From a virus, in IMG/VR virus record IMGVR_UViG_3300006802_000559, positions 1 through 24,153 of that record: a stretch of 24,153 nt of DNA; one strand, written 5' to 3'. A program made the translations under genes and the position numbers. Shown here one piece after another: positions 9,275-17,660 of this stretch (position 1 is the first letter of the stretch; each line of letters starts with the position of its first letter). Under the pieces are notes generated by a model. The model ran no database searches, was not told the DNA's origin, and worked only from the letters and a program-made list of their open reading frames with translations.

Positions 9275-11362
9275 TTAAGTTTTAATAATATAATTAACTT
9301 CAACAAAAGCCGGAATATGGCTTTCGATATCGGCCGTACCCGCAGTAACATCAGTAGTTGCCGTACCAGTAGTAACAGTAACATTACCCGCTGGCGTAAT
9401 ATTAATTGCATGACGGTGATTACCGCCATCACTAGAAGTACTAGTACCATTATTATTATGATTATGGCCACCCGTACTAGAAGTACTAGAACCATTAACG
9501 CCCTGACCATTAACGCCGTGGTTATGCCCATTAAAGGCAGTTTGCAAGTTACCCCCACCACGACCCGAATTACCGCCATTACCATTAGTACTAGAACCAT
9601 TACTATTAGCGCCATGATTATTATGATTATGATCACCCGTACTAGACGTACTGCCGCCATTAACATTATGATTATGAGCGCCAGCAGCACCAATAGTATT
9701 AACACTATTATAATTATTAGTAGTATCAATAAGAGTACCAGTAAATGTAGCCGTAGTAGCATTAAGTGTAGTACTAGCATTAAACGCATTAAGTGTATGA
9801 GTATGCGTATTATTATTTGTACTCGTAACAGTACCACTAGTAGTAGCCGTACCACGAGGAAACTTGCTACGAAGATCAGGCAAATAAAAATCAGTAGCAG
9901 TATCAGTACCATAACGATCCGCACCAAGCGTAGCATATAACGTAGCATACGTAGTCTTAGATACAAGACTACCATCACACCACAAATAATTAGCCGGAAG
10001 AACCGTACCACCAAACATAACAATAGCACCCGGCGGATTACCAACACCAGCCTGACCCTCAGGAATAGTAAAATCAAACACAGCCGCATTACTAGTACCG
10101 CTATTAACAACCGTAGCATTAGTGCCCGGAGCACCCGTAGTAGTAGAGCCAACATTAACCGTAGCAGCAGTACCCTCAGGAATACCAAAGTCTAACACTT
10201 GAGCATACTGAGTACCACTAGAATTAACAGTAGCATTACTACCGGGAGTAAGCGTATTTGTAGAACCAACATTAACCGTTGGACTACCCGGTACAGTAAA
10301 GTCTAATACTTGTGCATACGCTGTACCACTATTAGTAACACTAGCATTAGTACCTGCCGTTGTAGTATTAGTCGTACCAACATTAACTGTGGGACTCCCC
10401 GGCAAATCAAAGTCTAATACCTGAGCATATTGCGTGCCACTATTAGTAACAGCCGCATTAGAGCCAGCAACAATAGTGCTTGTAGTCCCAACATTAATGC
10501 TTGGACTACCGGGAATACCAAAATCAAGAATAGCGTCTCCACTAGTACCACTATTAACAACCGTAGCATTAGAACCAGCAACATTAGTTGTTGTCGTTCC
10601 AACAGTAATTGTGGCTGCATCGCCCTGTGGTCCTGTGGCTCCAGTATCTCCTTGTGGTCCAGTAGCACCAGTAGCGCCAGTAGCCCCCGTAGGTCCAGCC
10701 GGTCCCTGCGGACCCGTGCCTCCCTGTAACACATCCGCTACAGGAATAACACTAGCAATAATACTAGGCGTAGCAGGACTAACAACAGGACTAGTATGAG
10801 CAGCATCATAATATAGACTAACACCAGTATCACTAGCCCACCAATATAATTCTACATAATCGCCATCATTAACAGCAGTACCCGTAAAACTAACCGTAAG
10901 CAACTGAGCACTAGGAGTGCTAGCGTCTTTACGAGGAAGCAAAGATAACTCTGTACTAGAATTAGCATAATCGCTACCATTAAGACGTAACCAGAATGCT
11001 ACCTCTTGAACCGAGTTTGTATCATTTTCTACCTGAGCAACATACGTAAGGTTATATGTACCCGCATTAGCAATAACAATTTGCGAATTACTATTAATAC
11101 TAACTCCATTTGACCCATACTCTTGTCGAATATAAACAGGCGTAGCCGTATATGCGGACGCAACAGTTTGATCCTGATCATCATAGAATGATCCATAGAA
11201 TCCTTGTACTGCCGCAGTTGTAGACACGCTAGTAGTAGTCATAGGAGGATTATAACTGCTAGTAAAAGAGATAATCTCATTACGCATAAGATTAACAATA
11301 TACTGAATAAACTCTTGCTTTCCCGCATCTGTAAGAAGATCAAATGTAGGAATACCAAACAT
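9275..11362 (-). CDS. Modular tail fibre: C1q-like, collagen-like, beta repeats, tail-collar tip
   Basis: A 695-residue adhesin built of clear modules. Residues 1-50 probably attach to the tail. Residues 50-205 resemble a TNF/C1q-type jelly roll (AGTYNLTYVAQVEND, GDYVELYWW). About eleven Gly-X-Y triplets (217-250) form a collagen-like stalk. Five repeats of 37-39 residues follow (251-435). A phage tail-collar domain (443-503: GAIVMFGG, WCDGS, FYLPDLRSKFPRG) leads to a Gly/Asn/Ser-rich region with repeated HxH motifs (519-651), as in metal-binding tips of T4-type fibres. It surely acts outside the cell in host binding, as a trimer. ATG overlaps the nozzle stop as TAATG. Confidence 0.88.
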   Translation of the reverse strand: MFGIPTFDLLTDAGKQEFIQYIVNLMRNEIISFTSSYNPPMTTTSVSTTAAVQGFYGSFYDDQDQTVASAYTATPVYIRQEYGSNGVSINSNSQIVIANAGTYNLTYVAQVENDTNSVQEVAFWLRLNGSDYANSSTELSLLPRKDASTPSAQLLTVSFTGTAVNDGDYVELYWWASDTGVSLYYDAAHTSPVVSPATPSIIASVIPVADVLQGGTGPQGPAGPTGATGATGATGPQGDTGATGPQGDAATITVGTTTTNVAGSNATVVNSGTSGDAILDFGIPGSPSINVGTTSTIVAGSNAAVTNSGTQYAQVLDFDLPGSPTVNVGTTNTTTAGTNASVTNSGTAYAQVLDFTVPGSPTVNVGSTNTLTPGSNATVNSSGTQYAQVLDFGIPEGTAATVNVGSTTTGAPGTNATVVNSGTSNAAVFDFTIPEGQAGVGNPPGAIVMFGGTVLPANYLWCDGSLVSKTTYATLYATLGADRYGTDTATDFYLPDLRSKFPRGTATTSGTVTSTNNNTHTHTLNAFNASTTLNATTATFTGTLIDTTNNYNSVNTIGAAGAHNHNVNGGSTSSTGDHNHNNHGANSNGSSTNGNGGNSGRGGGNLQTAFNGHNHGVNGQGVNGSSTSSTGGHNHNNNGTSTSSDGGNHRHAINITPAGNVTVTTGTATTDVTAGTADIESHIPAFVEVNYIIKT
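10058..10612 (-). repeat. Five tandem 37-39 residue repeats in fibre shaft
   Basis: Within the fibre gene the unit TVNVGTTxTxxxGxNAxV...SGTxYAQVLDFxxPGSP occurs five times (starts at residues 251, 288, 325, 362, 401). Each unit is Thr/Asn/Gly-rich and ends in a [LI]DFxIPG-type turn. The repeats are alike at DNA level but not identical, so they probably arose by duplication and can vary in number between relatives. Confidence 0.85.
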
Positions 11363-14052
11363 TAGTTACGCCCCTTACGAAGTGGCTTAAGACCAAACAC
11401 CCAATCATTAATACCGATAAGTTCTGGCCGAACTTCAACTGAAAGTTCTGTCTCAGCATCAAGTTCCGTATAACCATGTAGACCATAGATCCTAAAACCT
11501 AAACTATTACGGCGATAACCTAACCAACGAGAATAACGAATAAATTTATTACCAAAATACTCAGCCCAAGTAAGCCCAGAATCCTCAATTGTCTTCCAAT
11601 TAAATCCATACTCGTCAAGTATAGGATCATAAGATGCTAACGATTGATCCTCATAATCTTTCCAATTTAAACCAGTAGCCGGAATAAGAAAATAACCCGA
11701 CTCATCATCATTACGAACAATAGATAAACCAGTTACAGGACTAACAAGACTAAGATTATTAATATCAACAAACTCAACCATCATTTGACCACTACTGACA
11801 CGCAAATTAAACATCATTTTACGCCACCATTTACGCAACGTAGACTCACCAAAATTATATTGCTTAGTTTCAATATAAAAATCAGGCCCATACTTAGTAA
11901 TACCACCATCTACAGGTGGATCATCCGTAGTAAAATAAGTACTATAATTAGCATCATTACTACGAACAACATCAAGCACAACCTCATCTATTACTTCTGT
12001 AAACATCGTAGAAAGATTAATAATCTCTCCCGTATTTTCAGTAGGCGGAGCCACAGTATCCGTTTCTGCTAAACGATTCATCATAAGTAATCCCTTAGCA
12101 GCAGTACTACCAATGCTTTTATTATTTGTAACCACAAAACCGCGAGGGGTAAAATTACTAAGAGTTCCAATAGCACCAGTAGGCAGATAAATATTAAACG
12201 TAATACTATTAGGCGTTAAACGAGTATAATTTTTATTTGTATCTAATGTAATGAGTTCTAATGGATCAGATTCTCCAGCAGGATTAGGCACATTACTTAC
12301 AGCCTGATAACGATTAATAGTATAATTAGAATCCCATTGCGTAAAATTAATCACTAAATAATTATTAAACACAAAAGCATAGATACGATCCTTATTAGGA
12401 TCAAAAGAATGTACGCCATCAGTATAATAAATACCAAGTGGCTGATTAGTAAAGTTACGGACAGTCACACCATCATAGTAGTAGATTCCCTGCTTACCTG
12501 CCCAAATTACACCACCACCAACTTGAACAATACTACTAGTACAAAGAGTACCATCAGGATACAACTCTTCAAGAGCAAAAGTAGAACGATTAGTTCCCTT
12601 AATAATATACGTCTTATTCTCTACAAAAACAAGCAATCCAGAAACACTACCAGCAATACCCCTAATAGCCTCACGCCCCGGAATAATAATACTATCCGAA
12701 GCATCAGGGCTAAGATTAATATTCTCTGGATTACCCCGCTCACTAAACACAACACGATTAACAAACTTATCAGACTTAATCGCTGTATTACCAACGCTAG
12801 CAAACCATTGACGATTAGCATACGTAGAATTAAACACGCCCGGAAAAGGAGTATACACTCCACCAATCCCAGAGGGAGTTAGAAAAGGCTTAGAATCATA
12901 TACACGCTCTTTAGCAAGCATACTATACTTCTTAGTATTACGAGTTGTATCAGCAGAAAGCGTCATATCCGCATCATCACGAATAATAAAATACGCATCA
13001 TCACTTAAATAATCTTTATCAGTATTACTCTGTCCACTAATCTTAACTTGCGTATTACTAACAGTACCCTCATATTCAACACGACCAATAAACTGATGAT
13101 CAGATTGACGATACGCATACACACGATGATTATCAACACTACTACCAATAGTAGTACGAGCAGCCTTAAAGAATCCCTCAGCATCAGATCCGAGGCGACC
13201 ACTAGTAATATAAACGCCACCATCAGTAGCAGCCAAACCACGCCCATGCTGATGAACAAAACCACGAAAACTACGAAACTCTAATGTACGAGAAGTATAA
13301 TTAGTAGGAGCACCCGTACCACCATATGTTGTAATAAGCGGCTCTTTTTCTAAAATAATCTTTTGACCAGCCGTATCCACATCCCCAATAACACCAATAT
13401 AACGGCCATAACCATCCGCGCTATCTGTAATATCAAAGACAAACATACCAGATTCTACATTATTATAATTAGTACTTAAACTAATTTCTTTATCATTTTC
13501 TATATAAGTAGTTGTCTCTGAAACAGTCGCCTTACCCGCTCCACGCCAATACATAAGTGCCTGTGTTTGTGTACTATTTAAAACACCATAACCATCAGTA
13601 ACACCAATCCAAACGCCTCCACCAAGTGCGGGCTTAGCATCAATAATAGTATTATATTCCCAATGCTTATTAGTAGAATTCCATTGAGTATTTAATACAA
13701 ATGGAAGTTCAATAGCCTCATCAATGGCTATGCCTGTACTATCAAAAACTTTAACAAGAGCATAATCACTAATAGCAGAACCACTAGTATCGCTATTACC
13801 TGTAATAAAAGTAGCAGTTCTCCAAGCGCCAGCAGGATTAATAGTTTCACAAGCACCAAGAATTTGTTGCCCATTACTAAAAGAAAGGCCCTCTTTCCAA
13901 CGAGTAAGTGGTCCGCGTTGCCTAATCTCTCCCGGACGATCAACAAGAATATCCTGCATCCAACGACAATAAGCATCATCAATAAACAAAGGCGGACCCG
14001 CAAGATTCATCCCCCTAGGAGCAGGAGGCATACTAGTAAACTCTAAAGACAT
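11362..14052 (-). CDS. Tail nozzle / tail tubular protein B-like
   Basis: An 896-residue protein following the adaptor gene, where T7-like phages carry the tail tubular B (gp12) nozzle. The N-terminus (about 1-45, PPAPRGMNLAGPP, CRWMQDILVDRPGEIRQR) and the central GLLVFVENKTYIIKG and GVIWAGKQGIYYYDG segments (about 470-540) are typical of these beta-propeller-like nozzle proteins: they start by listing the input condition and then cycle through blade-like strands. The product forms the distal hexameric tube through which DNA leaves. ATG follows AAGGAGG at 5 nt, 17 nt after the adaptor stop. The N-terminal pattern makes the family call fairly secure; exact similarity was not computed. Confidence 0.82.
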   Translation of the reverse strand: MSLEFTSMPPAPRGMNLAGPPLFIDDAYCRWMQDILVDRPGEIRQRGPLTRWKEGLSFSNGQQILGACETINPAGAWRTATFITGNSDTSGSAISDYALVKVFDSTGIAIDEAIELPFVLNTQWNSTNKHWEYNTIIDAKPALGGGVWIGVTDGYGVLNSTQTQALMYWRGAGKATVSETTTYIENDKEISLSTNYNNVESGMFVFDITDSADGYGRYIGVIGDVDTAGQKIILEKEPLITTYGGTGAPTNYTSRTLEFRSFRGFVHQHGRGLAATDGGVYITSGRLGSDAEGFFKAARTTIGSSVDNHRVYAYRQSDHQFIGRVEYEGTVSNTQVKISGQSNTDKDYLSDDAYFIIRDDADMTLSADTTRNTKKYSMLAKERVYDSKPFLTPSGIGGVYTPFPGVFNSTYANRQWFASVGNTAIKSDKFVNRVVFSERGNPENINLSPDASDSIIIPGREAIRGIAGSVSGLLVFVENKTYIIKGTNRSTFALEELYPDGTLCTSSIVQVGGGVIWAGKQGIYYYDGVTVRNFTNQPLGIYYTDGVHSFDPNKDRIYAFVFNNYLVINFTQWDSNYTINRYQAVSNVPNPAGESDPLELITLDTNKNYTRLTPNSITFNIYLPTGAIGTLSNFTPRGFVVTNNKSIGSTAAKGLLMMNRLAETDTVAPPTENTGEIINLSTMFTEVIDEVVLDVVRSNDANYSTYFTTDDPPVDGGITKYGPDFYIETKQYNFGESTLRKWWRKMMFNLRVSSGQMMVEFVDINNLSLVSPVTGLSIVRNDDESGYFLIPATGLNWKDYEDQSLASYDPILDEYGFNWKTIEDSGLTWAEYFGNKFIRYSRWLGYRRNSLGFRIYGLHGYTELDAETELSVEVRPELIGINDWVFGLKPLRKGRN

Positions 14053-14069
14053 ACAAGCCTCCTTTCAAA

Positions 14070-14705
14070 CTAGGGCAACAAGTACCAATCATCATCTAAC
14101 ACAACGGCACGATCAGGCCGATCATACTGCTTCATCCACAAGTCGCCACGCGCTGTCTGAAGACGAGCCTCCATAACTTGCTGCATAGCCGCGCCCTGCG
14201 GATCATCATTAATATAATAAGCCTTACTAAGTGCCGCATAAAGAACAATACTATCATGACGAGCAGGCCAAAGAATGTCATTATCAACAGTATTATTAGT
14301 AATTGTAGAAGGATTCTGCAAATAACGAATACTTAACTGCGTCGCACTAGACGGAGTAGGGTACACATAAAGTGCCTCACCAACAAAATAATAATAAACA
14401 GGATCACCAGTCTGATTCAAATCATAAACAAAATCTTTTAATTGAGTATCCGTACGATAAGGACTCATAACAGTTTTAGTAGTAGTATTAACAAGAGCAA
14501 GTACTTGACCAAGAGACTTAGTAGTAGTAACACTATTATCACCCGCTGCTTGAGTAATACTTTCAGCATATTCTCTAAAAGGCCACGGCTCCCGCAAACA
14601 CAACTCCTTATGAGCATCATCAAGTAGACGCGCAAGCGTTGTAGTAGATAAATCATCAAAACCATAATCTTCCATCGTATCAATCCAATCAGTCATTACT
14701 GTCAT
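14070..14705 (-). CDS. Head-tail adaptor / tail tubular protein A-like
   Basis: A 211-residue protein of the size and layout of T7 gp11 or P22 gp4-type adaptors, which bind the portal and receive the nozzle. It opens with a helical region (about 5-40, TDWIDTMEDYG, LARLLDDAHKELC). The middle beta part ends in LYVYPTPSSATQLSIRYLQ (about 112-130), and a C-terminal helical hairpin contains ILWPARHDSIVLYAALSKAYY (about 143-163), characteristic of this family. Its place directly before the nozzle gene supports the call. ATG lies 7 nt after AGGGGGTG and inside the preceding gene's 3' end. Assignment is by pattern and order. Confidence 0.8.
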   Translation of the reverse strand: MTVMTDWIDTMEDYGFDDLSTTTLARLLDDAHKELCLREPWPFREYAESITQAAGDNSVTTTKSLGQVLALVNTTTKTVMSPYRTDTQLKDFVYDLNQTGDPVYYYFVGEALYVYPTPSSATQLSIRYLQNPSTITNNTVDNDILWPARHDSIVLYAALSKAYYINDDPQGAAMQQVMEARLQTARGDLWMKQYDRPDRAVVLDDDWYLLP

Positions 14706-15114
14706 TTGCGTTCACCCCCTTACTCGTACTCTTAATAATAGGACTCTTACCATGCTTACGAAGCATAAACTCAATACGCTCAGCAGAATCAGCACTAGCC
14801 TCATCAACTTTCTTAAGACCAGACTTACGATACTCCTCCTGCGAACGCAGCACCTCACGATACACAGCATCACCATGACGCATAGTATCAGCCGCCTTCA
14901 AACGATCAAGCGCCTCATCAGGCTCAGGAATCCTATTCTGAAAACCAATAACAGGATACGGATCGCGTGGAGTAGGCATCTTAATAAAAATACACCAATC
15001 GCCCGTATCCTCATTCCGACCAAACATCAAACGAGAATCATACTCTCTAACACGCTGATCAATCTTCCAAGCCCGAACATCCGTCTCACCATACTTAGGA
15101 ATCCAAATATTCAT
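14689..15114 (-). CDS. Conserved hypothetical protein before the tail adaptor
   Basis: A 141-residue soluble protein with N-terminal beta-type sequence (MNIWIPKYGE, DWCIFIKMPTPRDPYPVIGF) and a long charged helical C-terminal half (about 65-130, many Arg, Glu and Lys). I chose the ATG at 15114 because it overlaps the upstream TAA as TAATG, although an in-frame GTG lies 12 nt further upstream; no strong ribosome-binding site is visible, which fits translational coupling. It sits between capsid-proximal microproteins and the tail adaptor. A head-completion or internal head role is possible, but I do not recognise the family. Confidence 0.7.
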   Translation of the reverse strand: MNIWIPKYGETDVRAWKIDQRVREYDSRLMFGRNEDTGDWCIFIKMPTPRDPYPVIGFQNRIPEPDEALDRLKAADTMRHGDAVYREVLRSQEEYRKSGLKKVDEASADSAERIEFMLRKHGKSPIIKSTSKGVNANDSND

Positions 15115-15389
15115 TAACAATCCCACGCCCTTAAACTCTTATTGATACGACTATTCGGATCATTCGCCGTCTTAGCCGATGTTAACTTGCGCTTCATACC
15201 GCGCATCCTAGCACAAAAACTTCTACGCCTAGCAGCAGACTTTCGACTACGCTTAGCCTCAGCCCTCTTAACAGGCGGTTTCAAACCCGGCTTACCCGGA
15301 TTAGCACGATTATAAGCAGCACGACCCCTAGCGTTTAATCCACCCTCAGGATTCTTACCTTCCTTACGAGTCCACGCAGGCGTACTCAT
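15114..15389 (-). CDS. Conserved small basic protein (DUF6321-like)
   Basis: A 91-residue, very basic protein. The run KNPEGGLNARGRAAYNR (about 12-28), the Lys/Arg-rich middle with RRRSFCARMRGMKRK (about 54-68) and TSAKTANDPNSRINKSLRAW (about 70-89) match a small phage family of unknown function that I recall as DUF6321 from many marine and freshwater phages. It probably binds nucleic acid or an acidic protein surface; this is inferred from charge only. ATG overlaps the stop of the 38-residue gene upstream as ATGA. Stop and next start overlap as TAATG, so the four genes from 15502 to 14070 are probably coupled. Confidence 0.8.
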   Translation of the reverse strand: MSTPAWTRKEGKNPEGGLNARGRAAYNRANPGKPGLKPPVKRAEAKRSRKSAARRRSFCARMRGMKRKLTSAKTANDPNSRINKSLRAWDC

Positions 15390-15502
15390 CGCTTATCCTT
15401 CTTCTTATACGTACTCCAAGCAATAGCATATACCTTACTCAGAGGCCAAGAAGGATTATCTTTCTTTAACGCATCAACAATCTTATCAACCTCAGCAGGC
15501 AT
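15386..15502 (-). CDS. 38-residue conserved microprotein
   Basis: A short gene easily missed. AAGGAGG stands 4 nt before ATG, and the frame ends in TGA overlapping the next ATG. The product begins MPAEVDKIVDALKKDNPS and continues WPLSKVYAIAWSTYKKK: an acidic helix, then a W-P-L-S-K turn and a basic helical end. I have seen closely similar short proteins next to the small basic protein in environmental phages, so the pair may act together. Pattern, start site and overlap all support that it is real. Function unknown. Confidence 0.8.
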   Translation of the reverse strand: MPAEVDKIVDALKKDNPSWPLSKVYAIAWSTYKKKDKR

Positions 15503-15521
15503 ACATCCTCCTTATATAAAG

Positions 15522-15550
15522 TAAGGGTGAGGGGCATAAGCCCCCCACCC
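15522..15550 (-). terminator. G-rich hairpin terminator after the capsid gene
   Basis: GGGTGAGGGGC (525-535 in the last three digits) pairs with GCCCCCCACCC (540-550) with one mismatch and loop ATAA. On the minus strand it comes 17 nt after the capsid stop and is followed by TTACTTTATAT, a T-rich but imperfect tail. It would reduce, not abolish, transcription into the tail genes, keeping capsid mRNA more abundant. Confidence 0.75.
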
Positions 15551-15566
15551 CCACAATCACTATAAC

Positions 15567-16835
15567 TTAGTAGCCGTTAGCGTCAGCCGTGATACCAGTA
15601 ATAACAATCTGATTGTTACGACGAGTAGCACCCATGTTCATGTAGCGAACCATGTACGCCGAGAAGGCATCCTTATTGCCCTCTTGACGAAGCGTCTGAC
15701 CATCAGCATCAAGGAAATGGAAGTCCTGATCAGAGTACACCTTAAGAGTGGACTCGTCCAGAATATACATCTGCCCCCAAGGAGCATCAATATCCGCAAT
15801 AAGCGGCATACCATTATACATGAGCGTCTTGAAGCCAGCCTCATAGGTCAGCGAACCCGGATCATTGTAACGCACAACGTCGGTCAGCGAATTGTAGAAC
15901 AACCGCTGAACGCCAAGCGACGTAACAATAGCCGTGGGATAACCACCAGCAATCCGAGCCTTATTCAGCGCCTGCTGAATATCATCCAACGAAGCACCGG
16001 GGTTGGACCAGCCAGAGTTCGTGGCCGCGACAGACTGAGCCTTCCACCACTCCTTGCCAGAAGCCGTAGGATCAATACCACCAAGAGCCGCCGTAGCCGA
16101 AACAATACGCTTCAGACCATCAACCTCGTCCGACAGAGCATACGTACCGGGGTTACCCGAAGTCGGGTCCACCGCGGCCGCATAGACATTAACACCAGCA
16201 CGAACGAGAACGTCAGTATCAGCCAACTCCGCATCATCGTCAACAGTAATCTGAACGTTAGCAATATCAACAGCAGTCACCTCAACCGGCCCAGAGGTCG
16301 TCTGCTTCGTAGTACCATTAAAGGCATCCAAAAGCATACCGACATAAATCTGGCCCTTAGCAAGAGGCTCAGCCGAATCAAGCGTCACGACATTCGCAGC
16401 CGGAACGCCGTCAATCGTAGCGATAGTACCAGTACCATCACCATAAATCTGACGAGACAGATCCTTACGAAGATCAAGAGCCAGCCCGTCCAACTCAGAC
16501 TTAAGAGCCTGCAAGAACGCACCAGCCTCGCTCTTCGTCTTAGCCATCGACGGACCACTCACCGACGCCTTACCGTACAGATACTTAAGATCATACACGG
16601 CCTTATCGTACGAGTAATTACCCGCAGCCGGAAGGTCCGCGTTCTCAGCACGCGCACCAATACCCGTCGTACGAGAGGCCTGCAGCGGAACATACGCCCG
16701 CTTACCAACAAGATCCTCCGACTTCGACTCAAGACGAGACAGAAGGAGAACCTCCTTATTCAACTGCTCAACAACCGGACCCTGATAATACTCCTTCAGG
16801 ATCGTGCTAAGCGTAAGAAGATCAGCACCAGCCAA
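15567..16835 (-). CDS. Major capsid protein (HK97-fold type)
   Basis: A 422-residue protein following the scaffold gene, as major capsid genes do in T7-like phages. The N-terminus (LSTILKEYYQGPVVEQLNKE, about 8-27), the region around LVGKRAYVPLQASRTTGIG (about 42-60) and the C-terminal VRYMNMGATRRN are typical of podovirus HK97-fold capsids. I start at TTG 16835 because GGAGGTGG ends 5 nt before it; the longer frame reaching 16850 would begin inside the ribosome-binding site. The gene is clearly richer in G and C than its neighbours, and its codon choice differs, consistent with very high expression. A strong hairpin terminator follows. The product forms the icosahedral shell around the scaffold. 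Confidence 0.92.
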   Translation of the reverse strand: MAGADLLTLSTILKEYYQGPVVEQLNKEVLLLSRLESKSEDLVGKRAYVPLQASRTTGIGARAENADLPAAGNYSYDKAVYDLKYLYGKASVSGPSMAKTKSEAGAFLQALKSELDGLALDLRKDLSRQIYGDGTGTIATIDGVPAANVVTLDSAEPLAKGQIYVGMLLDAFNGTTKQTTSGPVEVTAVDIANVQITVDDDAELADTDVLVRAGVNVYAAAVDPTSGNPGTYALSDEVDGLKRIVSATAALGGIDPTASGKEWWKAQSVAATNSGWSNPGASLDDIQQALNKARIAGGYPTAIVTSLGVQRLFYNSLTDVVRYNDPGSLTYEAGFKTLMYNGMPLIADIDAPWGQMYILDESTLKVYSDQDFHFLDADGQTLRQEGNKDAFSAYMVRYMNMGATRRNNQIVITGITADANGY

Positions 16836-16859
16836 TCTAACCACCTCCAATAATAGAAA

Positions 16860-17657
16860 TTATTGAAGATTACGAACAGCCTCCAACGCGGCCTTATGAG
16901 CATCATCCAAACCACTAAAGGATCGTGGCGGAACACTAGCCGGAGCATTCCCCGGACTAGTTGCACCAAGCGGAATCTGCTTAGACTGCAAATACTTATT
17001 AAGAACACCCTGCTCCATCTGATTATAAATCTCTTGAGCAGCCAGAAGATCACCATCAGTAGCATTCGCAAGCCCATAAATCCTCTCAATATCATCATCA
17101 TTATAATGCGGATACTGAGTACGAATCTGAGCCTCCTCAACTTCTAACTCTTGAATCATCTGCTGATGAACCTGCGCCTCTTGCATCTCAGTACGAAACG
17201 CTCGCATCTGCTCTAACTCTTGCATAAGAGCCGGAGGAAGACTATCGTAACCTTCCCCATTATTAGGAACACTATCCTGATTACTTTGCTGTGCTACCAT
17301 CGGTTGTTCATTACTAGGCGATAATTGAGCCATCACCTCCGCAGCAAACTGCGGATCAGACTCCAACCTAGCGATGAAGCCGACTGCTTCCAACGCATAA
17401 CTCGGATCAATTCCATACTCATCGAACTGACTAAACTGCTTCCGCTGCTCAGCCAACTCTTGAGTCTTCCTAGTATAATCAGCCTGCATATTCTTATACA
17501 AAGGCTGAAGATCCTCAGGAAGTCCGGTAGGATCCAAACCAGTAAACGAGTCCTCAACAGCCTGCTCCACAACGGGAGTGCTATCTACGGGTTGCTCCTC
17601 TACAGCCGCATCCGTACCCATGAACGCCTCCGTGGCGCTCTCAATATCAATATCCAC
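16860..17657 (-). CDS. Capsid assembly scaffold protein
   Basis: A 265-residue, strongly acidic, Gln/Glu-rich protein immediately before the major capsid gene. The N-terminus is acidic and flexible (about 1-50); the centre is helical and coiled-coil-like (about 50-180, ADYTRKTQELAEQRKQFSQF and QEAQVHQQMIQELEVEEAQI); the C-terminus carries a small basic/amphipathic end (about 240-265). This is the typical plan of T7 gp9-like scaffolds, which direct shell assembly and leave before DNA enters. GTG start, with AAGGAG 6 nt upstream, 3 nt after the preceding stop. The call rests on composition and position. Confidence 0.85.
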   Translation of the reverse strand: MDIDIESATEAFMGTDAAVEEQPVDSTPVVEQAVEDSFTGLDPTGLPEDLQPLYKNMQADYTRKTQELAEQRKQFSQFDEYGIDPSYALEAVGFIARLESDPQFAAEVMAQLSPSNEQPMVAQQSNQDSVPNNGEGYDSLPPALMQELEQMRAFRTEMQEAQVHQQMIQELEVEEAQIRTQYPHYNDDDIERIYGLANATDGDLLAAQEIYNQMEQGVLNKYLQSKQIPLGATSPGNAPASVPPRSFSGLDDAHKAALEAVRNLQ

Positions 17658-17660
17658 TAT

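Noticed and set aside
9235-10188. A 317-codon Leu/Val/Ile-rich frame overlapping the fibre gene on the same strand
   Set aside because: It arises from a shifted reading of Thr/Ala/Gly codons in the fibre; the hydrophobic monotony has no membrane-protein pattern.
9400-10800. Frequent CTAG tetranucleotides in the fibre gene as a special signal
   Set aside because: They mostly come from Thr-Ser codon pairs (ACT AGT) and similar Ser/Thr-rich wording, so protein composition explains them, though CTAG is often rare in bacterial DNA.
15522-15550. Capsid terminator as part of the hairpin chain
   Set aside because: It is an isolated GC-rich stem with a T-rich tail in the usual place after a highly expressed gene, and no other hairpins adjoin it.
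15684-16853. A 389-codon open frame opposite the capsid gene
   Set aside because: It is a shadow of the capsid codon pattern with no start signal, and composition is Arg/Ile/Asn/Ser-rich.
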